Origin: Romanomermis culicivorax
Lineage: Eukaryota > Nematoda > Enoplea > Mermithida > Mermithidae
DNA length: 64,000 bases
NCBI GenBank assembly: GCA_963922205.1
Contig: CAWUHX010000157.1
Span: 315,001 to 379,000 of the forward strand
Direction of reading: 5' to 3'
The position numbers were made by a program, and so were the translations under genes. Below are positions 10,947 through 21,470 of this stretch, in pieces. Every line of letters begins with the position of its first letter. The first letter of the stretch is position 1. The notes below the pieces were generated by a model, which was given only the letters and a program-made list of their open reading frames with translations, was not told the DNA's origin and did no database searches.

Positions 10947-11574
10947 AGGTATATCCACTCTTGCAAAAAAATTTGCATAGTGTCGCAGATATGAGCCATT
11001 TTTTGTAAGCGTTGCGTCGTTGCTGGATTCAAAGTATATAGTAGATACTTGTTGAATATGTTGGTTATCTTTCGATTGGAAATTTCTTTGTCTACCTTGC
11101 GATGTATCGCTCAAATACCTGAAGAGCAAATCACCTGCGTATGTTTTCTAGCGAAAAATAGTATAGGCGGGCCTTTAGTGAATTTTTGGCGTCAGCAATA
11201 TAGGGAAAAGCAAAAAAAAGAAACAAGATTTTTTTTAATTTTCTGATGCCGAGAATCCGTAGAATTTTAAATATTTTGAAAACATGATAAAATATTGCAG
11301 TGAAGCAATAAAACAGTGATTCACTTTATTAGTTGGTCCAAGTCATTCATTTTTCAATTAGTTTGTAGGCGTTTGACGTCAGCGAATGATCAAATAGCAG
11401 AGAACAATGAAAATGAAGCTTTTTTGAATCTTGCTGACGTCAAAGATTACTTCATTTATATCTTGTAACGTTTTTTTTGAGTGCACAATGCTACAGTTGA
11501 ATTTTTACTTGCGACGTCTATGATATAAATTGAATATCGAGAATACTTGTCCAATCATGTAGGACATCAAGAGC

Positions 11575-11775
11575 TGTCAGCAAGATTTTCCCATCTTACA
11601 TGTTGAGGTAACCTGACCACTCTCAACATCCCTCCGCCGTCGAGTTTGATGGACCGTCAAGGGCCACCAGTGTTGAGGCAACCTGTTCCCGCTACTCGGG
11701 GCTTCAGTAAAAGTTAGGCTCGGTCCGGGACTTGAACCCAGGACCTTGCGCTTTCGTCCGCACGCTCTAAATAGA
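11575..11775 (-). repeat. SINE-like fragment with a tRNA T-arm/B-box
   Basis: On the minus strand a T-arm-like CTGGGTTCAAGTCCCGG lies near 11,730 with a consensus B box (GTTCAAGTC), followed by ACCGAGCC. No good A box or D arm precedes it, so the tRNA part is truncated. The flanking GC-rich block repeats GTTGAGG(C/T)AACCTG at 11,602 and 11,664. Probably a decayed tRNA-derived repeat. Confidence 0.35.
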
Positions 11776-12705
11776 TTCTTATGCCCAAATTACACAATAG
11801 ATTCTTATGTTCAAATTTATAGTTTTTCCATCAACTGCTGCATTTTTTTGGATTATTAACATACACAGTAACCAAGCCAGTATTTTAGAGGACGCGCTTA
11901 CTGTAGATTTGATCTTCAATTTTTTGCCTATCCGTAAATAATTTTAAGCCAAAATTATATTCTAATTGATAAAAGTTGTAGTTTTTCATCACCTGCTGAT
12001 CAATACAAAATTCTCAAAATGAAACTTACGTATTATATATTAATATGTTTCAAGCGTTTAACTGCAAAAGCTTAAATTTCGACAACGGCAAAATTTGTTC
12101 AATTTTCATCGAAAAAAGAATATTTAAAATACAGGTTCATGTATTTTTCTTATTTACTGTGGTTTATCACGTGCGCTATTATTTCAACTCTTTTCACTTC
12201 CAAGATGCCACACCACCATTTTTGCGTTCCCTGCAACATAAAGCAATAATTTTCCATGCTGTCAGATATTGATCTTTGGAATACGAGTATTGGTTCCTTA
12301 ATTTTTCCGGACTAGCCTATTTCATCAAGGAGACTTAAGCTCCAGCTGAGCTGCAGCTAAACTGCTGCGTAACTTTATATGTTCTACCATTGCCGTTGAG
12401 CTGCAGCTCAGCTGTAGCTTAACTCATGCACACAAAACATATCGAAAAAGTTAAGCTGCAGCTGAGCTGTAGCTTAACTCGCTGAGGTGCAGCTCAGCTG
12501 CAGCTTAACTTTCCCGATATGTTCTGTGTTTATGAGTTAAGCTACAGCTGAGCTACAGCTTTTGGCGAAAGGTTGTTTGCGATTGGTGTATAACATTATG
12601 ATTCTCCATTTCTTGGCCTTACAATCACATAAAAATTATACAACGCTTTTATTTTGCCCGTAGGCACACAATGAACGAATAATAATACAGTGGTTATGGT
12701 AATGC

Positions 12706-12739
12706 GACGTTTCGGTAGTCTACCTACTACCTTCCTCAG
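12706..12739 (-). ncRNA. hammerhead-ribozyme-like core of a Penelope-like element
   Basis: On the minus strand the order is CTGAGGA (matches CUGANGA), helix II GGTAGT/ACTACC (6 bp, 6-base loop), GAAA, then ACGTC, giving a GUC cleavage triplet. Helix III would be only the self-complementary ACGU with no loop, as in the minimal hammerheads described from Penelope-like elements, which work as dimers. Helix I can form only about two pairs next to the core (GC/GC), so activity of this copy is doubtful. It lies downstream of the GIY-YIG frame on the same strand, as expected for such an element. Confidence 0.5.
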
Positions 12740-12773
12740 GCGACAATAAACTCCTTTTTTTACAAAACTCGCT

Positions 12774-12842
12774 ACTTGAGGGAATTGAACCCTGGTCGTT
12801 TGATCGAGAGTCTAGAGCGCTACCACTGGGCCATGGGGGCCA
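12774..12842 (-). repeat. tRNA-derived SINE-like sequence
   Basis: Minus-strand A box TGGCCCAGTGG and B box GTTCAATTC both match pol III consensus at roughly tRNA spacing. The T stem is nearly complete (CAGGG/CCCTC). The acceptor and anticodon stems do not pair, so it is not a functional tRNA. An A-rich run (GTAAAAAAA) follows. It sits between the GIY-YIG relic and the hammerhead-like core. Confidence 0.45.
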
Positions 12843-12886
12843 GTAGTAACTTGTTTAGAAGTGCTATATATCCTGACTTGGGGGTA

Positions 12887-13264
12887 CTAGTTCAGACTTG
12901 GGTTCCTGTCTGTTGCCCTTCTAAGGAATGCTTGGTTCCATATGTGGCCTATTTCAATGCTCTTACTACCTACATTTTTTGACCCCACTTTTTCCATCTC
13001 AGTGGTTTCTCTGATCTTCCTTTTGTAGGCATTAGGCTCTTGGGCAAGTATGGTGGTATTGTCAAAATTAGGTGTACATCCACATGATAGGCAATGTTCT
13101 GCCACACCGCTTTTCTCAAGGCTCAGGTTCTTAAGGGCATTTCTGTATTCTGCAATACGGGTCTTAAGTGTTCTGCCCATTTCTCCAATGTATACTTTCC
13201 CACATGGAGCCATAGGTACTTGGTATACTATACCCTGTGTATCTTCTTTATTTCTAGGTGGTGC
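12887..13264 (-). pseudogene. Penelope-like element, C-terminal GIY-YIG endonuclease fragment
   Basis: The frame is open from about 13,264 to the stop at 12,887. It begins with GIVYQVP and CGKVYIGEMGRTLKTRI, the GIY and YIG strands with the catalytic Arg region of Penelope-like element nucleases. It continues with AEHCLSCGCTPNFDNTTILA and then KRKIRETTEMEK, which match the H...F-x-I-L and R-K-x-x-E blocks of that family. In a complete element this domain follows a reverse transcriptase and nicks target DNA. No RT is present upstream, so this is a 5'-truncated copy. Confidence 0.8.
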
Positions 13265-14703
13265 TACTTACAGCTTAAGCTGCAGCACAGCTCGAGCTTA
13301 AGTTTCTTTGATGAAACTGGCCATTAAAATTATGATAATTTTACAAAAAATCCATTCTTCCTTCATGGATACAGTCGGTTGTCAAGTGCATTAATGTTTG
13401 CTCCCTCAAATTTTTTTCCACCTCCAAATACTCCAGCAGCTAAGAACCAGTCCCAATAATTTTTTCAGACTATCAAAAATGATGTTTGGAGAACAAACAA
13501 TCTAAACTACAGTAATAGTTTATAAAATTTTATTAAGTAGTACTTAATCAAAGTGCTTTAATGTCAACATCACATTTTCACTTTCAAACTTTTTCAATTG
13601 CAAGTAGTCCAGACAACCTGCCCCAATATATTTTTTTTGAGAAATATCAAAAATTTTGTTATAGAATAGAAACAGTCTAAAGTACAATTATTTTGCAAAA
13701 CACCAAAAATTCATGTTTTTTTCGTGGATACTCTAGTTTATCAAAAGCATTGATGTTCATCACTTGCAAGTTTTTTCACTTTCACGTATTTCAGGAATGC
13801 CCCAATAGTCTTTTCAAACTACGAAAAATAATGTTTGGAAATTGAAACAATCTAAACTTTTGTCGTAGATAAAACTATAATTATTTAGCAAAAAAGACAA
13901 AAAGGTAATGTATCTTTCATTACTGTAGTTTATCAAGCACTTAAATGTTTGCATGCCATGTTTCTTACTCTAATTTTTTGATTTGCGAGTGCTCCAGCAG
14001 CAGAAAATCTGTCCCAAGGATTTTCTTCATGCTGTCAAAAATTATGTTTGGTGCAGTAGAAACAATCTAAACAATAGTAATCTTGCAATAAGCACAAAAA
14101 CAGTCATGCTTCTTTCATCGATACCGTAGTCTATGAAGAGTTTGCATCACTTTTTCACTCAAATTTTTTTACCTGCAAGTACTCCAGCAACAGAAAAACC
14201 GTACCAATAATTTTTTCAAGTAATCAGAAATGATGTTTGAAGTAGAGAAACAATCTAAACTACAGCAATTTTGCAATAGAGACAAGAAAATTCATGCTTC
14301 TTCCATGGATACTGTAGTTTATCAAGAGTTTGCATCACTTTTTCATTAAATTTTTTACTTGATAGTGCTCCGGCAACCTGCAACCTGTCCTAGTAATTTT
14401 CCCAAACTACAAAAATTATTTTTGGAGTAGAAACAATCTAAACTACAGTAATTCTGCAATAAAGACAAAAAATCACTGCTTCTTTCATTGATCCTGTACT
14501 TGATCATGTGCTTTATTATTTGCATCACGCTTTCAATTTCAAATTTTTTCATTTTCAAGTAATCGTGTGATGGAAAATCTGTCCCAATAATTTCCTCAAA
14601 CTGTCAAAAATGGTGGATGCATAGAGCAAAAATAACATGAAGTAAAGTAACTTTGCGAAAAGCGCAAAAAATCACGTTTCTTTCATGGTTACTGTAGTTT
14701 ATC

Positions 14704-14817
14704 AAGTTCATTAAGCCCAATTCAAAAGTGCAGTTGCCGACCGTCGCCAACTGACGCCGACTGTCGCCGATTGTTGGCGACAAAAATCCTAGGATTATTT
14801 CACTTCTGAATTGTGCT
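14704..14817. mobile_element. 114-bp inverted-repeat element in the satellite
   Basis: Ends GCCCAATTCAAAAGTG and CACTTCTGAATTGTGC are inverted with few mismatches. The interior repeats GTCGCC(A/G)ACTG. It interrupts a unit of the ~185-bp satellite, which dates it after the array. Non-coding. Confidence 0.5.
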
Positions 14818-14946
14818 TTCTGCAAATTGTGCCCAACAAAAATTCTATGATTTTCCACTTCCTAATAGGGTTCAATGTTTCTATCCCAATTTTTTCACTT
14901 GCAAGTGCTCCAAAAACTGACAACCTGTCCCAATAAAAATTATATG

Positions 14947-15570
14947 TGTTGTATTGGGTGCTCGTATGCCCTCGGCTACCTAGCTGCGGTTCTTGGGAGA
15001 TCCACTCTGGTACGGCCCCTGACGCTAACCCGGTACTAACTATGCTCCTACGGTACCTAGCTGAGACTGAATGTACGAAGATATTTATTGTGAACAAAAC
15101 GAGAAGTGCAATGAAATACAAAAGTGAGGGTCAATAGAATACAATTGTGAAAATGCCAAACACGAAAACACCGCCGCCTAACTACTCCCTGACTCACAGA
15201 TCCCTTTCTTCACCCCTGCACACAGAGCCACAGGGGCTTTAGGATATCTCAACATGCGGCCTAAGCTGGAACTCCTCAAAGAAAGATGAGACAGATCAGC
15301 CTGTCTACAACAACAACTCACTAGACTTCTTGATCAAAAGGGGTCGTCATAAATCCTCAGGCTCGGTTCGGCTCTCAAGCGTAACACCAACATGATGTAA
15401 AAACAAAAATACAAAATAATCGTAACTGGCGAGGACGCCCACGCTCCTTTCCTAGCCACCGCGTATGTCAAAACGTCCGACCCACAAAACAGGACGATAA
15501 GAGCGCCAAAAAATACGTTTCAAATAATAATTTTGCAACAATGAACAACTGCACGGTGGCGTGCCTAACA
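14947..15570. mobile_element. possible solo LTR
   Basis: A ~620-bp GC-richer block that starts TGTTGTAT and ends CCTAACA (TGTT...AACA ends). It interrupts the satellite. On the minus strand it has AATAAA (in ACAATAAATATC) about 150-190 bases before one end, as in an LTR. I could not find matching 4-6 bp direct repeats at its edges, and there is no second copy in the window, so this is tentative. Confidence 0.4.
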
Positions 15571-15625
15571 TCAACTTGCATGTTGTATGCAAAACTTTCG
15601 CGCTATCCATTTATTTGTTTTGGGG

Positions 15626-15771
15626 CCAAAAATATGTGACACAAACCTTTATCGGTTTGTTTACTTAATAATAATTGAAAACCCTTTAACAACAAAGAAA
15701 CTCTAGAGAATGAAAATGTAATAATTAGAGGGCCAAAAGTCAGAGGAATTGACCCTCTGACATATTTTTGG
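15626..15771. mobile_element. 146-bp MITE with CCAAAAATATGT termini
   Basis: Exact 12-bp inverted ends: CCAAAAATATGT at 15,626-15,637 and ACATATTTTTGG at 15,760-15,771. Just inside the right end is a hairpin, GTCAGAGG/CCTCTGAC. Non-coding. Satellite sequence resumes immediately after it. Confidence 0.55.
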
Positions 15772-15930
15772 AGTGGAAAAACTACAGTTATTTTGCAATA
15801 AACACAAAAAATTACTGTTTTTTTCATTGATACTGTACTTCATCAAGTGCATTAATGTTTGCATCACACTTTCAATTTCAAATTTTTTCACTTGCAAGTA
15901 CTCCAGCAATAGACAACCTGTCTCAATAAT

Positions 15931-17439
15931 GCTCCTAATCTCATATAATCTCCATTAGTACACAAATTCCCTGCTACTCCTTCTTCTTCTTCTTCTTTCC
16001 ACAAACTAATAAAGTCTGCTCTTTCTACGTGTATACACGTCTCCTTCAGTTCTTATCATTGCATTATTTTTCTTTCGGTCAATTTCCATCCAAAGGAGAG
16101 CTTCATTTCTTAAAAGCTAGTAATCCGCGCGTCCTCTTTCTCTCCTTTCGCTACAAAACTAAATTAACCACCACGTTGACGTAACATACACATTCTAGCT
16201 TCTCCTCTTTTGACCAATAGAGTGACCACACACACACACACACAAGAAAATCCCTAGCCTCAAATTTGCGGCGAAAAGTTCTAAAATACGGCTCTAGGCG
16301 AAATTGTTTACGACAGCTAGCTAATAATAGTGGTCACTCTATTATTAACGTAATGGTCAAGCTTTTCTTTAGTTGTGGTCGAGCTTCTGTTCGGTAAGGG
16401 TCGAGCTAGGCTAGCTCCTCATTTGCATAAAAGATGAAGTATCTTTGGCATTTTTTATTCATATATACTCGTATATATACACTTTTTATTTGACCTCGTT
16501 CTTTGTTTATTTTTGTTTTGGTCACTTTCTAGAGGCGACGAAATAAATTTCATGCAAATGAGGCGCCAACTGTCCAAAAAGCTATAAAATTCTTTTCCGA
16601 ATAGTTTGCTTTGATGCTCAGGTTTGTGTGGTTTTTTTCATGCACCAGATTTTTGTGTATACCTAATTATTTTTCTTCTTTTTCGCCACTCCAAATATCC
16701 AATATACAATATATATATTTTCGCCACTTGTTTAATAATCGATGCTTTGAATATGAGCTTCCTGCGGCTGCTTCTCCTATTCGCCAGATAAGCCCAATAT
16801 CCAATATGCAAATTTAATTGTCGTATGCAAATGAGGCTTAATTTCGCCGAGATTTGTACATACAATATACATGCAATATCATGCGCGATATTTGGGGTAT
16901 TTTTCGAGAGACGTTTATTCCGTGTTGTTAATAATAAATCCGAGCGCTTCAATGTTGTTACCCCGAAGATGTTATTGTCGTTTTCGGAAAATGACCAGCA
17001 AGTACAATTTCGAATTGTATACTGTAGATCGTTGTTTAAATTTCACATCAAATTTTATCTGCCAGAAATTGGCATTTTATCCGGGACTTCTCTACTTTGA
17101 TTTTTTGACGGTGATTTGATAGAAAATTTGCATAATTGCCTGCAGGTTTCCAGTCACGTGATCTGCCCTTCTAATGTAGTAGTTTCGTTTCAGCTAATGA
17201 AATTCGCACGTCTGTTACCTCTTTCTTTAAAATTAAAAAAAAATTTATTCTGTATAGATCACGTGATTTTTTAAACTTTTATTTATTCATAATTACTTTA
17301 GTGATCAATTTTACAGATTTGATTTAGTTGTATATTCCTTCTCCTCACATCGAATCACTTTTTTTCGTTTTGATGAGATTTTTCTCCTGATTCCATTGAA
17401 TTTGAAATTCGATTCAAGTTTAGGATGATTTTAAGAAAT
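15931..17439. other. intergenic, no gene; microsatellites
   Basis: Contains a CTT-type microsatellite near 15,980 and a (CA)n run near 16,230. Several overlapping open frames at 16,600-17,120 on both strands have no recognisable domains and are not supported as genes. Confidence 0.45.
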
Positions 17440-18640
17440 ATTTTGAATGAAATCGTGATCCCTTGCTGACGTCAATCTCCAAAAAAATCCATATAGAATA
17501 ATTTAACATTTTATCGATAGCCACCAATAAAAATTTGAATCTGTTGATCACGTGATTTCAATGTATAAACCACGATTTCCTTAGATGATATCAAATCAAG
17601 TATGACTCAGCAAGATGGTCTTACTGTACTTGAAAAGTAGTTATTTGTCTTAAGATGTGCAAAAATCTACCTTTAGGATGATCACCAAAAATACCTTGAA
17701 TAATTCTAGCTGTTGCTGACGTCAAGCTCTGAGAAAAGATCCATATGGATAGCCACTGATCAAAATTTGAGCAGGGATTTAGTCTGTTGATCACGTGATT
17801 TCAATATATAAATCGTGATTTCCTTGAATGATATGAAATCAAGCTTGACGTCAGCAAGATGGTCTTACTATACTTGAGGAGTTGTTGTTTGTCTCAAGAT
17901 GTTCAAATATCTACGTTTAGGATGATTATCAAAAATGTTTTCAATGAAATTTCTAGATCTTGCTGACCTCAAGCTCTGAAAAGAAGTCGATATAATATAA
18001 TTTAACATTTGATCGATAGCAACTGATCAAAATTTCAGCAGTGATTTCATCTCTCTCTATTATGTGATTTCAACGTAGAAAACATGATATCATCAAATGA
18101 TGTAAAATCGAATTTGACGTCAGCAAGATGATCTTACTGTAGTTGAAAAGTAGTTATTTAGCATGATTATTAAAAATAAACCAAATGAAATTGCCGGATC
18201 TTGCTGACGTCAAGTTCTGAGAAAATATGGATATAGAATGATCGAACATTTGATCGATAGTCACTGATCGAAATTTCAGCAACTCGAGTTTTATCTTTTT
18301 TCATCATTTAAATGAATAAACTATGATTTCCTCATATGATATGAAATCAAGTTGTACGTCAGCAAGATAGTCGTACTGTAGTTGAAAAGTAGTTATTTGT
18401 CTCGAGATGTACAAGGATTTGCGTTTAAGGTGATTATCAAAAGTACTTCAGATATTGCTGACGACATGACCTGAAAAAACTTGATGTAAATCAATCAATC
18501 GATCAACAATTCCATTTCCACTGTTAATCACGTGGTTTCAATGACTTCCATTTTTTTACAAACGATGCTAAATCACGTTTGACGTCAGCAATATAGTCTT
18601 ACTTTAGCTGAAAAATAATAATTTGTATCCTGCCATTGAA
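17440..18640. repeat. ~250-bp satellite with TGACGTCA and TCACGTGA palindromes
   Basis: Five units carry TTGCTGACGTCAA(G/T)CTCTGA at about 17,464, 17,713, 17,962, 18,201 and 18,457 (238-257 bp apart). Later in each unit come GATCGATAGCCACTGATCAAAATTT, GATCACGTGATTTCAAT, ATGATATGAAATCAAG and GACGTCAGCAAGAT, then GTCTTACTGTAGTTGAAAAGTAGTTATTTGTCTC. GCTGACGTCA and TGACGTCAGC face each other within a unit, so each unit is partly self-complementary. No coding potential. Confidence 0.75.
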
Positions 18641-19029
18641 AAATTGAACATTCGATCGATACTAACCGCTCAAAATTTGAACAGCAGCAGTTCAATAAAA
18701 TCCCTTAAATCTCAAAAAGATTCCATGAAACTCATTCATCCATGTAAAATATAATCAAGCTCATTTATTCTCAAATCTACTCTTCTTATATACAAAAGCA
18801 TTAGGCTTTTTCCGGCCTTTCTAGCTTATCTTTTTTTTGCTGCTGCTCTCTTTATATGCATGCTTGGTTTTTTATGGAATATATACTCGTATATATGTTT
18901 CGTTTATTATTTTTATTTTGGCTAAAAATTTGATTAATTATTATGCTTGTGTTTCATCTCATCTGGTGTCGAGCTTGTAAATATATATTTAATTATATTA
19001 GATTCTAATTTGAGTAATTATCGGGATTG

Positions 19030-19650
19030 ATGATGATAATTCGTGATCACGTGACTACGAGGAAAGAAGCTCGATTTATTTGTCCTGAAAATGCAATAAA
19101 GGGGATGAAGCGCCGACGCCTCATTCGCATATTATTGGGGTCGACCAACAGTTTCTGGACGAGATTGATATCTTCGCGGAGTAAACAACTCTATAGATCA
19201 CGTGATTAAGACCTTAAGCCCCGTTCAATGCACTGGTCACGTGTTCGAACCATATTTTACATTGTACAACTTTGGTGAGATCACGTGATCCAAATTTTTA
19301 GGGCCTCAGATCATGTGCTATTTTTATCTGCTGATAAAGTTAAATTTGTCTTCATGAGTGAAATCACGTGATATTAATTCTTTTTTTCATTGTTTATATT
19401 TCATTGCATAAGTCTACGACTGTATATCTTGCCACACTGATCTTGCTCAGGATAAAATCACCTGATCCGAGTAAATTCTATGGACAAGATCACGTGATTA
19501 TGAGTGAAATTTTTTTTTTTAACTAGAGTCTTCTTTTCTAGTACAAAAAATCACGTGATAAGTGACTTTAAAGAAATTCAATTTGATCACTATTTTCTTG
19601 GTCACATGACCTTGATTCCTGTACATCAATGCCGCGAATCAGAGTGTTAA
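19030..19650. repeat. cluster of TCACGTGA palindromes
   Basis: GATCACGTGA(T/C) or one-base variants occur at about 19,043, 19,196, 19,227, 19,270, 19,363, 19,488 and 19,549, with related GATCATGTGC and GTCACATGAC. Between them the sequence is not clearly tandem, so this is a cluster of short palindromes rather than a simple satellite. The 8-mer TCACGTGA is also an E-box of the kind bound by bHLH-Zip factors such as HLH-30/TFEB. I infer no regulatory role here because no gene is adjacent. Confidence 0.6.
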
Positions 19651-19699
19651 ATTTTCAGATCTTGATCAGCGTCAAGATTATTATCACCTTTGTGAAAAA

Positions 19700-21470
19700 G
19701 TAGAATTTTATTGTCATCACATCGGGCAATTTTTTCTTAATGAGGTATAGAACCTGGAACTTCATGAATATATGTATACTGCTTATCACATGCTTGCTGA
19801 CGTCACCAAGAATGTTTGCTGAGAAAAGAAACGTCAAAGATGGTGAATGTATCATCGCCTGTGGATCAAACGAGTTGTCTTGCTGTAGTTGTGAAATCTG
19901 GAACTGCAAGATTATATAGATTGCTTATATAACATGCTTGCTGACGTCACTTTTTTCGTCCGAAAATTTTTTGGAAGAAAGGCGTAGTTGACAACTCCAC
20001 TTGTATATCAATAAATTTTGCCTTACTGTGGGTGCGAATAATGGAACTTCGTGATTATGTAGACTACTTATATCACAGGCTTGCTGACGTAAATTTTTCT
20101 GTACAAACAATTTCACACTGACAGAGACAGAGTTAAAGAAGGTCAAGATACCTCATTCGTATATCAACTAATTTTGTCTTACTGTAGTTGTGAATTCTGA
20201 AACTTCATGATAATGTAGACTTTCTGAATCACATTCTTTCTGACGTCACTTTATATGTACATTCACGGAAAAAGGCAGAGTTGTGCACAGTAAGGTACCT
20301 CCAATTGCATATCAAGTAATTTTATCTTACTGTAGTTGTCAATTCTAGAACTTCCTGGTAATGTAGAGTGCTTATACAACCTGTTTGCTGACGTCACCTA
20401 TTGTTTACAAGAACGTTTTCAGTGAGAGCTGCAATTGAATATGGGAGATTGAAGAATTTATTTGATCAATTTGATTGGTCAAAAAAAGTTTATCGATTTT
20501 TCGTGTTAACTATTCTCTAAGCCTAAGCCTAAGCCTAAGCCTAAGCCTAAGCCTAAGCCTAAGCTTAAGCCTATGCCTAAGGCTAAGCCTAAGCCTAACC
20601 CTAAGCCTAAGCCTAAGCCTAAGCCTAAGCCTGAGCCTGAGCCTGAGCCTGAGCCTAAGCCTAAGCCTAACCCTAAGCCTAAGCCTAAGCCTAAGCCTGA
20701 GCCTGAGCCTGAGCCTAAGCCTAAGCCTAAGCCTAAGCCTTAAGCCTAAGCCTAAGCCTAAGCCTAAGCCTAAGCCTAAGCCTAAGCCTAAGCCTAAGCC
20801 TAAGCCAAAGCCTAAGCCTAAGCCTAAGCCTAAGCCTAAGCCTAAGCCTAAGCCTAAGCCTAAGCCTAAGCTTAAGCCTAAGCTTGAGCCTAAGCCTAAG
20901 CCTAAGCCTAAGCCTAAGCTTAAGCCTAAGCTTGAGCCTAAGCCTGACGCTAAGCGTAAATCTAAGCTTAAGTTTATGTCTGAGGCTAAGCCTGAGGGTT
21001 ACCCTAAGCCTAGCTTAAGTCTTAGGCTAAGCCTAAACATGAGGCTTAAGTTCAAACCTAATACCGGAAAAGCTGCTCGAACGAAACTCAAAAAGTCGAT
21101 AAATTTTTTTCGATCCGCCAAATTGATGACAGTTCTTAGCTGCGCAATACTTTCTGTGAAAGTATCACTATGACTACGTGAATATCGAACGATGTTATCT
21201 TACTGTAGTTGTTGATGTTTACGATTATGTAAAATGCTTACATCGTTGCTGACCACTAAAATTCTGGATCGGAATGTTTACAAATAGAAGTTGTAATTGA
21301 TAAAAGCATCATTATCCGTAGATCAAATGATGTTGTCTTACTGTGGTTATAAAATCTAGAAATTTGCAGCTGTGTATGGACTGTTTATCATGCATGCTGA
21401 CGCCACTTATTCTGTAACCATCTCATGAACGTGACTTCAAAACGCAAAAACGAGTAAGCTTCATACTGTA
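19700..21470. repeat. ~145-bp satellite (GCTTGCTGACGTCAC), split by a telomeric array
   Basis: GCTTGCTGACGTCAC or a variant lies at about 19,794, 19,936, 20,081, 20,236 and 20,386, and again in degraded form near 21,232 and 21,397. Each unit also has TCTTACTGTAGTTGTGAATTCT and GAACTTC(A/C)TGATAATGTAGA. The TTAGGC-type array at 20,517-21,060 lies between units on either side. Confidence 0.7.
20517..21060 (-). repeat. interstitial telomeric array 1 (GCCTAA on +, TTAGGC on -)
   Basis: About 540 bp of GCCTAA repeats, near-perfect from 20,521 to about 20,940. It includes GAGCCT variants near 20,632 and 20,697 and a one-base slip near 20,741. The right end decays through GCTTAAG, GCGTAAATC and GAGGGTTACC. 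The orientation is that of a left-hand chromosome end. The Lys-Pro and Leu-Ser open frames through it are products of the hexamer and are not genes. Confidence 0.95.

Larger units (their letters stand above)
8130..11470. repeat. dispersed ~250-bp repeat family (three copies, separated by insertions)
   Basis: Similar blocks containing TTCATTAGTT, ATTCATTCATTA and TTTCTGATGCC occur at about 8,130-8,392, 10,490-10,690 and 11,238-11,470. The last also carries TTGACGTCAGCGAA and CTTGCTGACGTCAAAG. They look like diverged members of a satellite opened up by later insertions: the mini-LTR array, the foldback element and a short MITE. Boundaries are approximate. Confidence 0.45.
12315..13322. mobile_element. 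GTTTCATCA-family MITE interrupted by a Penelope-like fragment
   Basis: The left end CTATTTCATCAAGGAGACTT and right end AAGTTTCTTTGATGAAAC are inverted and match the short MITE at 10,785. The left ~250 bp is a run of alternating AGCTGCAGCTCAGCTG and TTAAGCT(A/G)CAGCTGAGC palindromes, and the same kind of sequence resumes at 13,268. Between about 12,570 and 13,264 lies unrelated sequence carrying a GIY-YIG coding relic, a tRNA-like repeat and a hammerhead-like core. I infer that a Penelope-like element inserted into an existing MITE. Confidence 0.65.
13358..15930. repeat. ~185-bp satellite, about nine units, interrupted
   Basis: Units begin with (C/T)TTCATNGATACTGTAGTTTATCAAG near 13,358, 13,722, 13,912, 14,108, 14,298, 14,480, 14,672 and 15,818, with a diverged one near 13,545. 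Each then has AATGTTTGCATCAC, TTTTTCACTTGCAAGTACTCCAGCA, CCTGTCCCAATAATTTT and AAACAATCTAAACTACAGTAATTTTGCAATA. The array is split at 14,704-15,771 by a small inverted-repeat element, an LTR-like block and another MITE. Not coding; short frames inside are fortuitous. Confidence 0.75.

Noticed and set aside
16600..17120. Overlapping frames of 68-104 codons on both strands
   Set aside because: Mutually overlapping, no domains, AT-rich composition; likely chance.
20475..21173. 232-codon frame of Leu-Ser and Lys-Pro repeats
   Set aside because: It is the translation of the GCCTAA hexamer array; both repeat dipeptides follow from the hexamer and a one-base slip.
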